NCBI GenBank assembly: GCA_027066455.1
Contig: JAMONT010000037.1
Location: forward strand, 1-41,308
Length of the DNA stretch: 41,308 nucleotides
DNA from: Candidatus Altimarinota bacterium
GTDB taxonomy: Bacteria > Patescibacteriota > Gracilibacteria > BD1-5 > UBA6164
Reading direction: 5' to 3'
How positions within the stretch are numbered: the stretch's first letter is position 1; each line of letters begins with the position of its first letter. The position numbers and the translations under genes were made by a program. Below the pieces are notes generated by a model. It worked only from the letters and a program-made list of their open reading frames with translations. It did not search any database and was not told the DNA's origin. Positions 28,018-39,205 of the stretch are shown here, piece by piece.

Positions 28018-30993
28018 TTATTTCCTCAAAGCTTCTCAAGTATAACTTTCTTTACATTTTTCAATATCTTTAACAGTTCAAAAAACCATAACCTCTCCTC
28101 AAGCATCTCATCATTCTGGTCAAATATCTATTATGTGGTCAGCATTTTTTATTACATCTAAATTATGTTCAATAACTAAAACTGTATTTCAAGAATCTAC
28201 TAAAGAATGCAAAATTTTTAAAAGTCTGTCTACATCTTGAAAATGCAAACCTGTTGTTGGTTCATCTAAAATATAAAAAGTTTTTCCAGTAGATCTTTTT
28301 GATAATTCTGTAGAAAGCTTAATTCTTTGAGCTTCTCAACCTGAAAGAGTTGTTGAAGATTGTCATAATTTTATATATCATAATCAAACTTGTCCTAAAG
28401 TATTCAAAACTTTATTTATTTTTGGGTGATTTTCAAAAAATTTAAAAGCTTCTTCTACTGTCATATTCAAAACATCTGAAATTGTTTTTCATTTATATTT
28501 TATTTGCATAGTTTCCTTATTATATCTTGTCCCATTACAACCTTCACATTCAACATAAACAGGTGGCAAAAAATGCATTTCTATTTTTTTAACTCAATCT
28601 CAATCACAAACATCACATCTTCCTGTTTTTGTATTAAAAGAAAAATTTCCAGGAGTATAACCTCTAATCTGGCTTTCCTCAGTCATTGCAAAAACTTCTC
28701 TAATTGGTGTAAACACTTGAGTATAAGTTGCTGGATTACTTCTTGGAGTTTTTCAAATTGGTGATTGGTCAATAATAACTGTTTTGTCCAAATTTTCTAG
28801 TCCTGTAATTTTTTCAACTTTTCCAACCTCTCTTTTTGCTCTATTCAAATGATTAGCTAAATAATTAGCTAAAATATCATTAACCAAACTAGATTTTCAA
28901 CTTCCAGAAACTCCAGTTATAACAACTAAATTTGATAAAGGAATAACTACATCTATACTTTTTAAATTATTTTGTTTGGCTCAAAAAATTCTTATAACTT
29001 TATTATTTTTTTCTAAATCTTTATATTTTGGTCTAAAATTTTTTTCTACAATTACTTTTCTTAAATGTGATAAATAAGGTCCTGTTACAGATTTTGGATT
29101 TTTTATAATTTCTTCAATATTTCCCTCAGCAACTATTTCTCACCCATGAATTCAAGCTCAAGGTCAAATATCAATAATATGGTCAGAATGTTTCATTATT
29201 TCCTCATCGTGTTCAACAATTATCAAAGTATTTCAAATATCTCTAAGATTTTTCAAATTTTCTATAAGCATATCATTATCTCTAGGATGAAGTCAAATAC
29301 TAGGTTCGTCAAGTACATAAATTATTCATTCTAATTTTGTTCAAATTTGTGTTGCAAGTCTAATTCTTTGAGCTTCTCAACCTGAAAGAGTTCCAGATTT
29401 TCTAGAAATACTAATATAATCAAGTCCAACTCAAGCTAAAAATTCTAGTCTTTCCCTTATATTTTTCAAAACTTTTTTAGTTATTTTTTCCTCTACTTTA
29501 TTTAACTTAAAGAACTTAAAAAATTCTATAGCTTTTTTTACTGATAAATTAGATACTTCTCAAATATTTAATAATTTTTCTGTAGCTACTCCCTCTCCTC
29601 TCAAAGAAGAGGGTTGGGGTGAGGTTAAATATACACTCAAACTTTCCTGATTTAATCTATGTCAATTACAATCAAAACAAACCAAATCAACTACAAAATC
29701 ATCATAATGTCATTTTTCAGCTCCATTATCAAAATATCTTCTTTCTAAAGTATTTATAACTCATTCAAATTTGGAATTATAGATTTTTTCTTCAGAGTAT
29801 TCATTAGTAAATTTTACTTTATAAACCCTTTCTCCAGTTCAATGTAAAATAATATCTTTTTGTTTTTTAGATAATAAAGACCAATTAGAATTCAAATCAA
29901 TTTTTCTATGTTTAGCAATTTCTTCAAGTAAAGCAAAAAAATAATTTCCTCAAAATCAAGGAGCTTTTACAGCTCATTCAAGTAAAGTTAAATTAGGATT
30001 AAAAATTTTTTCCTCCAAAAAAACTTTTTTTATTCAAAGTCCGTGACAGTTTTTACAAGCTCCTGAATGACTATTAAAAGAAAAACTAGAAATACTTAAA
30101 TTTGCAGGAATATGATTACATTTTGAACAAATAAAAATATTAGAAAATTGTTTTATATTTTGTTTTTCTCCCTTTCTCCCTTGGGGGGAAAGGGCTGGGG
30201 ATAGGGGAATTACTTCTATATTAACCAAACCTTTTCCAACTTTAAAAGCCAAACTCAAAGAATCTTTTAATCTTTTCATATCAGCAGAATTTTCATCAGA
30301 ATAATCTTTTTTAACTAATCTATCAACTATAATATTAATATTTTCTAGATTTAATTTTTCTAATTCTTTTTCTGAAATTTCATCATTTACAGTAAAAATT
30401 TTTTCTCAAATACTAAATCTAATAAATCAAGCTTCTAAAACTTCTTTTTTTATTTTTGAGAAAATTTCTTCTACTTCTTTTTTTTTGCTTCCCTCTCCAG
30501 AAAGGGGAGGGATTGAGGGAGGGGACAAAGGAGCTTTTACCATAAACTTAACACCTTCTTCTAAATTTTCTAAATATTCTATAACAGAATTTATAGAGTC
30601 TTTTTTTATGATATTATCACATTTTATACATTTTCTTTTTCAAATATTCAAATATAATAATTTATAATAATCATAAATTTCAGTAATTGTTCCAACTGTT
30701 GATCTAGGATTTTTGTTTGTAGTTTTTTGGTCAATAGAAATAGTTGGAGAAAGTCATTTTATTTCTTCAACCAAAGCTTCTTCTTTCATTCATCAAATAA
30801 ACATTCTAGCATAACTAGACAAACTTTCTAAATATTTTTGTTGTCAAACATTATAAATAGTATTAAAAGCCAGAGAACTTTTTCAGCTTCCTGAAACTCC
30901 AGTAATCACAGTCATTTTATTTTTTGGAATTTTTACATTTACATTTTTTAAATTATGAGTTTTTGCTCAATAAATTTCTAAGAATTTTGACAT
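28018..30993 (-). CDS. uvrA: Excinuclease ABC subunit A
   Basis: 991 residues. Two ABC ATPase halves each have a Walker A ([16 protein letters not shown] at about 31-46 and [16 protein letters not shown]), a signature ([26 protein letters not shown]) and a Walker B with DEP. Zinc modules are present: CSKC/CKNC (Cys289, 292, 313, 316) and CDVC/CEGC. It detects DNA damage with UvrB in nucleotide excision repair. The second signature has LSGS for LSGG. Three palindromic repeats lie in frame: about residues 154-169 ([15 protein letters not shown]), 261-276 ([14 protein letters not shown]) and 455-470 ([15 protein letters not shown]). All fall between conserved blocks, so the enzyme should remain functional. 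Confidence 0.97.
29582..29627 (-). repeat. GC-rich palindromic repeat R7, inside uvrA
   Basis: On the + strand: GTAGCTACTCCCTCTCCTCT, hairpin, then GAAGAGGGTTGGGGTGAGG. The most similar copy is R1 in pheT; both share the tail GAGGGTTGGGGTGAGG. It is read in uvrA as [15 protein letters not shown]. Confidence 0.85.
30164..30210 (-). repeat. GC-rich palindromic repeat R8, inside uvrA
   Basis: TCCCTTTCTCCCTTGGGGGG then AAAGGGCTGGGGATAGGGG on the + strand. It is read as [15 protein letters not shown], in a codon phase shifted relative to R1 and R7. It lies just before the first zinc module of UvrA. Confidence 0.85.
30488..30530 (-). repeat. GC-rich palindromic repeat R9, inside uvrA
   Basis: CTTCCCTCTCCAGAAAGGGG then AGGGATTGAGGGAGGGGAC on the + strand. 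It replaces the segment that in other UvrA reads roughly P(V)VRGRKGE, right after VKFMVKAP. Confidence 0.85.
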
Positions 30994-31039
30994 AATTTTT
31001 TTTTAGAGAATATTTATCATATTCATTGTAAGGATTAAA

Positions 31040-31070
31040 AAAAATATACAAATTTTTTTTGTATATTTTT
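31040..31070 (-). terminator. Terminator of the 31086-31925 gene
   Basis: AAAAATATACAAA / TTTGTATATTTTT, a 13-bp stem with a 5-base loop. On the minus strand it is followed by more T, and it stands 16 bases after the gene's stop. Confidence 0.75.
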
Positions 31071-31085
31071 TATTTTTAGGCTTTT

Positions 31086-31925
31086 TTAAACTCTAATAGT
31101 ATCTAAAATTCATTTTATTCTATTATAATTTTTTTCTATTAATTTTTTTAATCAATTTCTTATATCTCATTTTTCTATTAAAATTTCTAAAGAATCAAAA
31201 GAAGTATAACCTTTTGGTGATTGAATCACTTTTTTAGAAAATAAATAAGTTCCTAACCAAGTTAAAATTCAATATTTAATAGAAGTTTCTAAATCATTTC
31301 ACATAGAATAAATTAAAATTGATGTAATAAATGACCAAAAATTAGCTGAATCTATATTATTATTAGAAAGTACTTTTTTAGCTTTTTTATAATTTTCTTC
31401 TAATTCCATAACTATTTTTTGAATTTCTTCTTTATTTTTTCATTCTAATTTTTCTAATAAATCATCTTGTAAATCTTTAGGTAATTTTTCAAAAAATTCT
31501 TTTTTAGTATAGTATACATTTTTTTCAAATTCTATAGTTTGAGTGATTTTTTTTCCTTTACTTCTTCAATAATCAGTATCACCTATATCAAGTTTATCTT
31601 CATTAATAACTAGATTTATAGAATCATTTTCAATACATATATGTTTAGAATCTATTATTTTTACTATTTCTTTAAAAATAATTTCATCTTTTTTTTCTAA
31701 ATTACTTTTACAATAAGTATCTAAAATTTCAGGATATTTTTCAGTCAAAATATTTAATAGAAAAAAAGCATCATCTTCAGGAAACTCATTATCAATATTT
31801 TTTAATAAATTAGCTATTAATTCAGTATCAAGAGTTCAATCTAATTTTTCTATTATTTTACCTGCTTGTTCAGTAAAATTATTTTCTTCTAAAATATCAG
31901 ATTTATTACTTATTTCTAAACTCAT
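31086..31925 (-). CDS. Unknown protein, 279 aa
   Basis: 279 residues. An acidic N-terminal half (DILEENNFTEQAGKIIEKLD...) with helical repeats is followed by a Lys-rich middle. One moderately hydrophobic region (about 195-230, NFWSFITSILIYSMG ... YGILTWLGTYLFSKK) may associate with the membrane. No family recognised. It is transcribed alone: a promoter at 31961-31988 and a terminator at 31040-31070 bracket it. The style (acidic, helical, no signal) resembles the unknown genes at 77-673 and 39206-40909. Confidence 0.68.
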
Positions 31926-31960
31926 TTTTTTATTAAAATTAAAAATTAATTATTAAAGTA

Positions 31961-31988
31961 ATAATAAATAAGAATTACCTTTTGTCAA
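31961..31988 (-). promoter_or_regulatory. Promoter of the 31086-31925 gene
   Basis: On the minus strand, a perfect -35 TTGACA (31988-31983) and a -10 TATTAT (31966-31961), 16 bases apart. The start would lie about 30 bases before the ATG. The rest of the 208-base spacer to 32133 holds nothing I can identify. Confidence 0.75.
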
Positions 31989-32133
31989 AAATAAAACTGA
32001 GAAAATAAAAGTTTTAAAAAGAATCAAAATTATATTATTTAAAAAAAATGAAAAAAAACTTTTGAATAAATTTTTAACAACCTTAGTAATTAGAAAAATA
32101 TTAATTGATAATGTTTTTACAAATAAGAAAAAA

Positions 32134-33123
32134 TTATTTTTTCCTTAATCAATTAAAAATTAAAAATAATAAAAAAAATACAAATGATAACATAGTTAAA
32201 ATTCTAGTAAAATCTTTTTTTTCATTTCAAACTCATTTAGAAATGATATTTTTTTCTAAATTATTTAAGTATTTTTCTATTTTTTGTAAATCTTTTTCAT
32301 TTTTTGCATACAAATATTTTCATGATAAATTACTAGAAATATTTTTTAAATTTTTTTCATTTAATTTAGTAAAAACATATTCTCACTTATATTTTTGAAA
32401 AACTTTTTCTCAAAAAACATCTGTTCAAATAAAAATTCTTCCTCAATTTTTTGTTCAAATTCAAATTATAAAAAAATTAATTTTAGAATTTTTAGATAAT
32501 CTTTTTATTTTTTCATAATCAATTTTTGTATCTCTATCAGCTCAATCTGAAATTAAAATAACTACTTTTTCTTTATTTTCATCATTTCAAAATCTTTTTG
32601 TTGCAAGTAAAAGTCATTTTGAAAAATTACTTCATTGTTCATTTAAATTTCTATAATTTACATTTTCTAAAAAAGTTAAAAATGTAGAATAATCTGTAGT
32701 TAATGGACTAGAACTAACAGCATCTCAAGCAAAAATTATAAGTCAATATCTATTATTCAAATTAGTTGAAATATAATTTGCCATCATTTTTTTTGCCAAA
32801 TTCAATCTTGTTTTTCAATTTATATCTAAAGTGTTCATAGATTTACTAACATCTAAAATAAAAACTATATCTAATCATTTTACATTAGTATTTATTTTTT
32901 CACTAGAATATTTTATTTCAAAAATTCATAATAATAAAATTATAAAAGAAAATGCTAAAAAAATTTCTTTTAAAAAATATTTATTATTATTTTCAAATAA
33001 TTTTATATATTTTTTTTCTAAAATTTTTATTTTATAAATCTTAAAAAAAAGCAAAAAAATTATTATTCCTAAAATTAGAAAAAATATTAAAAAACTATAA
33101 ATGTTCAAGTTTGTAAATTCCAT
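32134..33123 (-). CDS. von Willebrand factor A domain membrane protein
   Basis: 329 residues. N-terminal helices at about 9-28 and 53-66, and a third at the C-terminus (about 305-324), flank a VWA domain. The MIDAS metal site is complete: Asp91-x-Ser93-x-Ser95 (LDIVFILDVSKSM), the Thr in PLTTDYS, and Asp in LISDGAD. The layout (two TM, VWA, TM) matches BatA/BatB-type proteins, linked to MoxR ATPases and cell envelope stress; no MoxR gene is visible. It lies 16 bases after the penicillin-binding protein gene and is probably co-transcribed, suggesting an envelope role. Confidence 0.88.
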
Positions 33124-33139
33124 ATTAAAAAAGTTAATT

Positions 33140-35467
33140 TTATTGTTTCAAATTTTTTGAAATTCAGTAGTAATCAAGTAAATATTTAGATAAATCCGCA
33201 AACATAAAAGCTGAACTTTCTCAACCATATTGAACTGTTCTTGGTCTTCTTAGTTTTACTAAAATTACAAATTTTGGATCTTGAGCTGGGCCATATCAAA
33301 CAAATGATGCATTAGTTGATCAAACTCATTTTTCATATGTTCATTTTGAAGCTATATCTGATGTACCAGTTTTTCAAGCAATTAAATATCCAGGAACTTT
33401 TGCATTTTTTGCAACTCAAATATTTATAGAATCAACTAACATTTGTGTCACAATTTTTGATGTAGATTCTTTTAAAACTCTTCTAACAGGATCTGGTTTT
33501 GGTTCTACAATTATTTTTTTTCAATTATCATTATAACTTATAGATTTCAAAATTTTTGCTCTATAAAGTATTCAACCATTTGCAATTGCAGCATAAGCCA
33601 TAGTCATTTGTAAAGGAGTTACAGAAATTCAAAGTCAATAAGAAGTTGTAAATAATTTTGCTTTAGTCCATTTTTCATAAGGAATAATTTTTCAAGAAAC
33701 TTCTCATTCTAAAGTAATTCTTGTTAATTCTCAAAATCAAAATTCTTTCAAATAATCATGAAATAATGATTTACCCATTTTTCTTGCAATATCTATCATT
33801 CAAACATTACAAGAATAATTCAAAGCATTTCAATAAGTTTTATTTCATAAACAAGCAGCAGAAACATTATAAATTTTAAATCTTCAAACTGTAACAAATC
33901 ACTTATCATAATAAAATTCATTTGCTTTTATTTCTCAAGTATCTATTCAAACAGCAACTGTTATAGCTTTCATAATACTTCAAGGCTCATATAAACTAGA
34001 AATTGCTTCATTTATATAAACTCAAGCTCAAAATTTGTTCAAATAAGTATATTTTGCAACTCAAGGTCTAAAAAGAATTTTATTATTATCTTTTACTTTT
34101 TTTAAATAAAGTTGTTCTCATTTAAAATAATGTGGTTCTCATTCAACTCTATCTGGAACTAAAATAGGAATTCATCTCAAATCAGTTGCAGGATTTGAAT
34201 ATTTTCTCATTTTTAATCTTTCCAAATCATAAACATCTCAGTAATTATTTGGGTCATAAGTTGGGTAATTTGCCATTGCAATTATTTCTCAATTTTTTGG
34301 GTTTACAACAATAATAGTTCCTTTATTTGCTTTATATTTTTTTACTCATTTTTCTAATATTGCTTCAACTTCTTGCTGTACATTTCTATCAATTGTTAGC
34401 TGAATATCTTTTCAAAAAACAGTAGATTTTTTTTCTTTATCAGAATAAGAAATTCATAATTCCCTACCTTTTGAATCTTTTTTTACTTTTATTTTCATAG
34501 CTTCTCATTTCAAATCATTTTCAAAAAATCATTCAGCTCAATAATGTCAAATTCAACTATTATTTACAAATCAAATAACTTGTGAAGCTAAAGTATTTTC
34601 AGGATAAAATCTAGAAGGATGAGATTCTAAAATAAAGCTTGGTCAAATTAAATCTTTTTTTTCTTTTATAATTCATTGTTTTAATAAATCTATTTCATTT
34701 TTTTTAAATTCTATAATTTTATCATATAAAGAAAATTTTATATTCTTTATTATAGGTAAATATCTTTTTTCCTTTTTTTGTGTTCTTAAAAGAATTTTTT
34801 TATTCTCTATATTTAAAATATTAGAAATTCTAGAAGCAACAATATCTCTGTCTACAATATTTTCAGGGTTAAAATATAAATTATTTCTGATAATAAAAAC
34901 TCATTCTAAAGCTAAGTTTTCTATTTTAAATTTTTGTTCATTATTAAGTTCTTCTTGAACTAAAATGCTTGTAATTTTTTTATTTTTTAATTTTTCTTTT
35001 AATCATTCTTGTATAATTTCTTTTAAATATTCTGGCTCAGAATAAAATTCTGTTTCTATAAAATCTTTATTTTTTAGGAATCAAGCCATATTTTTTTGAC
35101 ATTGATTATCTTTTTTATGAAGACATAAATGTTCATAAATAATATTTGTAAAAAAATCTATAAATCTTTTTTCATCTCAAAGAGAAGTTGGATCAATTGC
35201 AAAATTATAAAAACTTGTTGAAACAGCTGAAGTTTGTGGAGAGTTTTGTGTCATATCATAATTATAAATTGTTCACCTAGTTACTTTTAAAGTTCTTTCT
35301 CTATTGTGTTGAAAATCAGCTTTTTTTACATAAAATGAATGATTAGTAATTGTGTAGGAAAAAATTGTTTTAATTATTATTCATACAGAAATTAGAAAAA
35401 AAATAATAACTATTAATTCTCTATGATTTTTTTGTTTAAACCTTTTTATTTTACTTAAATAAGACAT
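33140..35467 (-). CDS. Class B penicillin-binding protein (transpeptidase)
   Basis: 775 residues, longer than a typical FtsI (about 580). One N-terminal membrane anchor (about 21-38) precedes a PBP dimer domain (LESHPSRFYPENTLASQVIGFVN, TIDRNVQQEVEAIL) and the transpeptidase domain. Active-site motifs are intact: SxxK with Ser497 (YEPGSIMKA), SxN (NYSCNVG) and KTG (GKTGTSD, about residue 699). It cross-links peptidoglycan; with FtsW at 6222 it would form a synthase pair. The N-terminal region (about 60-230) contains extra Lys-rich sequence. FtsI, MrdA and SpoVD types cannot be told apart from sequence reading alone. Confidence 0.94.
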
Positions 35468-35520
35468 TATTTTTTTTTATTAAATTTTAAAAACTTTTTA
35501 TTTTTTTTATAGAATATTTA

Positions 35521-35568
35521 AAAAAGTAAAAAAGTAAAAAAAAAATTTTATTTTTTTACTTTTTATGA
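35521..35568. repeat. A/T inverted repeat in divergent spacer
   Basis: Repeated AAAAAGTAAAAAA units pair with TTTTTTTACTTTTT. It lies in the 163-base spacer between the divergent penicillin-binding protein gene and the secreted protein gene at 35631. It could isolate the two promoters or regulate one; the rest of the spacer shows no clear promoter. Confidence 0.45.
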
Positions 35569-35630
35569 TAAGATATATGAAATTAAATATAAAAAATAAA
35601 TAAACTAAATTAAATAAACATATAAAAAGA

Positions 35631-37280
35631 ATGAAAAAAATATTTATTATATTATTACTTCTAACTATTTTCATGGAAAATGGTGTTTTTGCTTTTGAAT
35701 GATGAAGTTTTGATAAAAGTAGTTGAATGTTAAAATGAGACTTAGGAGTAAATTTTTATAAAAAAATAGATGAAAGTATTTGAGAATTGGAACAATGATT
35801 TTTTGAAAGAGAATTTACTGGAAGAAAAAAAGAATGAAAAATAACAACAATTTTAAATAAAGTTGCCAAATCAGAAGGTTTGCCTGAATGTTTTACAAAA
35901 GAAACTAGTTTCAAAGATATTGAATTTTTTATTTTATGAAATATTTGACTTATAAAAAAAATACTTGACGAGGAATGTACAAAAGCTTTACCAGCAAATT
36001 CATATAGACAATATCATAAAGTTATTTTGGAAACTCATAGAATTATGAGAGAAAAAAGTGAAGAAAAATTGGAAAAAACTGCTAGACTAATGAAAGCTTG
36101 AATTTATTCAGATTGAAATTTACAAAATTCTACTTTTGATTTAATAAGTGATATTGATGATATAAATAAAATTTTATTTAATCAGAAAATTGATTATTAT
36201 TGAGATTATAATGAAAATATTTGAGATGGAACTATTTTGGTAAAAGAATTATTAAAATGAAATAATCCTTCAGAAGCTTTTAAATTAGCTACAAAATGAC
36301 AAAATCAAATTTGAACAGATATAAAAATAATAAATCCTTTGGAAAATCTAAGACCAACTTCAATGGTTGATTGAAATACTGTTTTATGTGCTCCTAGTCC
36401 TGAAAATAATGCTTCTGGTTTAAATCCTGAAACTTATGGAGCTTTAACAGAATCTTTAGAATTAGCAAAAGATGATAATAATGATTGAAATAATAATGAA
36501 AATGCTTGATTAGTTGATGCAACAGATGAAGAAATTTGAAAAAGAACTCCAACTGATTATGCTAAAAAAAATGATGATTGAGTTTGGGTTTGGTGTTGAT
36601 GAAGTGAAGAAAATAATGATGATTATAGTTTTGAAGCTGCTTTTTGTATAGATGTTTCATTTAATACTACAAAACATAATCTTTTATGATGATGACAAGT
36701 TCAAACAATTCAATGATTACTTGAAAGGTCTAATGCACATTTAAAACCATTTGCTAATTCTTCACTTGCTGCTAGTAAAATGTGAGTAAATAATTTTGAA
36801 ATATGATTTTTAGATTTGAATTTACCTGATCTATTTCATGTTACAATAAATGTTAGATGGGAACCTGTTCCTATATTAAATTTAAAAAAATCTAATGATA
36901 ATGAAAAAAATTGAGATTTGACAGTTGAAAATATGTTGGAAAAATATTTTAGAAATGCTTGACTTATGTATAAAAGAGAAAATGATTTAAAAATTTATAG
37001 ATGAGTTGATGAAAATAATCAAAATACAAATAAAAGTAAATGACAACCTTCTAATAAATATGCTAATCTTTCTAGAGAATTATCAAGTATTAATAGAGAA
37101 AAAAGAAAAATAACAATAAATAATTTTGATGAGTTAATGAAAAATCAAATTAATGCACAAGAATGAACTGAGATTTATTCTATGTTTACAGAAATAGTAG
37201 GTTTTACTAAAAGAATGCAAAATTACAGTCAAGACTTGAATATTATAATTAAAAAAATGAAAGATATTCCTAGTATTTAA
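35631..37280 (+). CDS. Secreted unknown protein, 549 aa
   Basis: A short signal peptide (MKKIFIILLLLTIFMENGVFA) with likely cleavage near residue 21. The mature protein is Glu/Asn/Lys rich and mostly helical, with six or more Cys (PECFTKET, EECTKAL, VLCAPSP, WCGGSEE, FCIDVSF). The central part (about 265-345) is Gly/Asn/Trp rich and probably a loop-rich exposed domain. More than 35 in-frame TGA glycines hide the gene under the standard code. It lies ten bases before another secreted protein gene; both end in long helices. I recognise no family. It is likely a surface or secreted factor. Confidence 0.78.
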
Positions 37281-37289
37281 AAAAAATAT

Positions 37290-38717
37290 ATGAAAAAAAC
37301 AATTTTATTTTTAATTTTCCTAAGCTTTATTTCTTTAAATAAAGTTAGTTTTTCTGCTGTAAAATGTCCTATAGAAGAAAAAACTCCTGATGTTTTAGCT
37401 AATTATATAAAAAATGTTAGAATTATTGAAAAAAATATGCTTTCTTCTTTACAAAATCTTAAAATGAGAAATTATGATTGAAAAATAGTTGATGCTGCAG
37501 AATATAGATCAAACTTAAAAATTAATCCTATAAATCAGGAAGATTTGGACGAAGTAGTTCCTTTTATAAGATCTCAATATTTCAAAATTTCTAACAGAAT
37601 AACATATTTTTTTAATGAAGCTTCTAATTGGAATGGTTTTAGAGCTGAAACAGTTTATTACTGATTATTAGCAATTTTTCAAGAAATTCCACCTTCAATT
37701 GATAGAGATTTTAGTTTACTAAAAAATGAAAGTAAAAGAATTGATAGAAGATTAAATTATTTAATTAAAAGATGATTTTATAATTGAATAATTAGTCCAG
37801 ATATTTTGTGTGAATGAGTTATTTGAGTTTGTAAATTTCCAAAAACAGCTAGTATTTGAGATGCTTACACTCTTTTAAAAAACAATAATAATAAAATAGA
37901 AGATATAATTATATTATCTCTTAGTTGAGATTTGAACACAATAATAACAAGTATTCCAAATAAAAATGTTTGATCAAATTTATTTTTTGTGCAAAAAAAT
38001 TTTTTAGATGAAATTTCAAAATATTATAACAAAAATACTTTTACAAATTGTTCTATAAATTGAACAGTTTGGAGTTGGTATAAAGATGCTTGGGAGCAAA
38101 TAAAAAATATAACTGATAATGCAAAAATAAGTGATGATACTTGGAAAGAATGGAGAGAAGCTATGGCTTTGGCAAAACAAATGCCAAATGAAAAACTCAA
38201 ATATGAAGAAGAAGAAAGAAAGCTTTTAGAAAGAGAATTAGCTAGAAATTGATTGAGTTCAAATGCTTCAAGAGCTGTTTTGAATAATTTACAAAGGTTT
38301 AATGAAAAATGATGGTATTCTATGGAAAATAATTTTATAACAAATACAGTTTCATATTGAGTAGAAAATGTTAAAAGAGAAGTTTCTAGATTTGATGTTT
38401 TTTGGGAATGAGTAACAAGGCACAAAAAAAATACTATAAATCCTGTAGCTTTGACTCAAACAAATAAAAGGCTAGCAACCTCAATAGAGTTAGAAAAAGA
38501 AATTAATAGAATTTATGAAATAGCTGAACCTTTTACACAAATGAATTTGGAACAAGATGAAAAAATAAAATCTAAATTTATAGTAGCTTATTTGAATTTG
38601 AGAACAACAATAGAAAATCTTCATGAAGTAGAAGATATGGCTTGTAAAGTTTGTGAAGACCAAATGCAAAATATAAAAAATGATTTTTGTTGTCCTAAAA
38701 ATTCTGCTGTAAAATAA
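37290..38717 (+). CDS. Secreted unknown helical protein, 475 aa
   Basis: Signal peptide MKKTILFLIFLSFISLNKVSFSA, cleaved near residue 23. The remainder is helical: AVKCPIEEKTPDVLANYIKN at the start, long charged helices around 280-330 (KYEEEERKLLERELARNG) and 390-450. A Cys cluster closes it (MACKVCEDQMQNI...FCCPKN). Cys pairs at the N-terminus, in the middle (LCEGVIGVCKF) and at the end suggest disulphide closure outside the cell. It is translated right after the 549-residue secreted protein, so the two probably work together. A strong terminator follows. No family recognised. Confidence 0.78.
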
Positions 38718-38718
38718 A

Positions 38719-38745
38719 GAAAAGACTTTTTTAGTCTTTTTTTTT
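38719..38745 (+). terminator. Terminator after the secreted protein pair
   Basis: AAAGACT / AGTCTTT with a 5-base loop, followed by a run of T. The T-run leads directly into the next promoter's -35 (TTGACA at 38744). Confidence 0.9.
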
Positions 38746-38773
38746 GACAAATAACAATTATGTATGATATAAT
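38744..38773 (+). promoter_or_regulatory. Strong promoter of the 84-aa membrane protein
   Basis: Perfect TTGACA (38744-38749) and perfect TATAAT (38768-38773), 18 bases apart. The start would be near 38780, about 24 bases before the ATG. Confidence 0.85.
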
Positions 38774-38803
38774 ATTTTTATCTTATATTATAACTAATTT
38801 ATT

Positions 38804-39058
38804 ATGACAATTTGAAATAAAAATATTATTGCTTTTACACATAAAGCTGAAAAAATTATAGATAGAATTTTAGCTAAAAAAATATATGATTCTAAAAATA
38901 CTTTAAAAGACAGAATTTTTATGTATATTTTTTTATTTACTTCTATTACTTTAACAATGGGAATAGTATGAACTCAAGCTTTTAGTGAGGTACAATTAGT
39001 AAGTAGTGAAGTAATTTCTATAGAAGATACTACTTTTATGAAATTAGCTATAAAATAA
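38804..39058 (+). CDS. Small membrane protein, 84 aa
   Basis: 84 residues: a basic N-terminal 38 (AFTHKAEKIIDRILAKKIYD), one membrane helix (about 40-61, FMYIFLFTSITLTMGIVG) and a short acidic tail (SEVQLVSSEVISIEDTTFM). It is alone between consensus promoter elements and a terminator, so it is probably abundant. The family is not recognised. The charge pattern would place the N-terminus in the cytoplasm. Confidence 0.7.
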
Positions 39059-39091
39059 AATCTAAAAAAAAATATTTTTGTAAAAGATGAT

Positions 39092-39117
39092 TCCTGTATT
39101 CAACAGGAGTTATTTTT
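39092..39117 (+). terminator. Terminator of the 84-aa protein gene
   Basis: TCCTGT / ACAGGA with a 5-base loop (39092-39108), followed by GTTATTTTTTT. The spacer continues to 39205 with a second stem (GCTATTTTT 39168-39176 / AAAAATAGC 39183-39191) that may serve the minus-strand gene ending at 39206. Confidence 0.85.
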
Positions 39118-39205
39118 TTGTGTATTGTTTATTAACAAAAGTATATTAGACTTATTCTTTTGCCAAAGCTATTTTTTATATCAAAAATAGCACACATTTT
39201 ATGTA

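Noticed and set aside
2484-30530. CRISPR array from the recurring GC-rich repeats
   Set aside because: Copies are kilobases apart, sit inside genes, vary in sequence and have no regular spacers; no cas gene is present.
32105-32398. 97-codon open frame on the + strand opposite the VWA gene
   Set aside because: The minus strand carries a complete VWA protein with MIDAS motif; the + frame is Phe/Lys-rich shadow sequence without a family pattern.
38024-38425. 133-codon frame on the minus strand
   Set aside because: It is fully inside the secreted protein gene at 37290-38717, which has a signal peptide and a terminator; the minus frame is its shadow.
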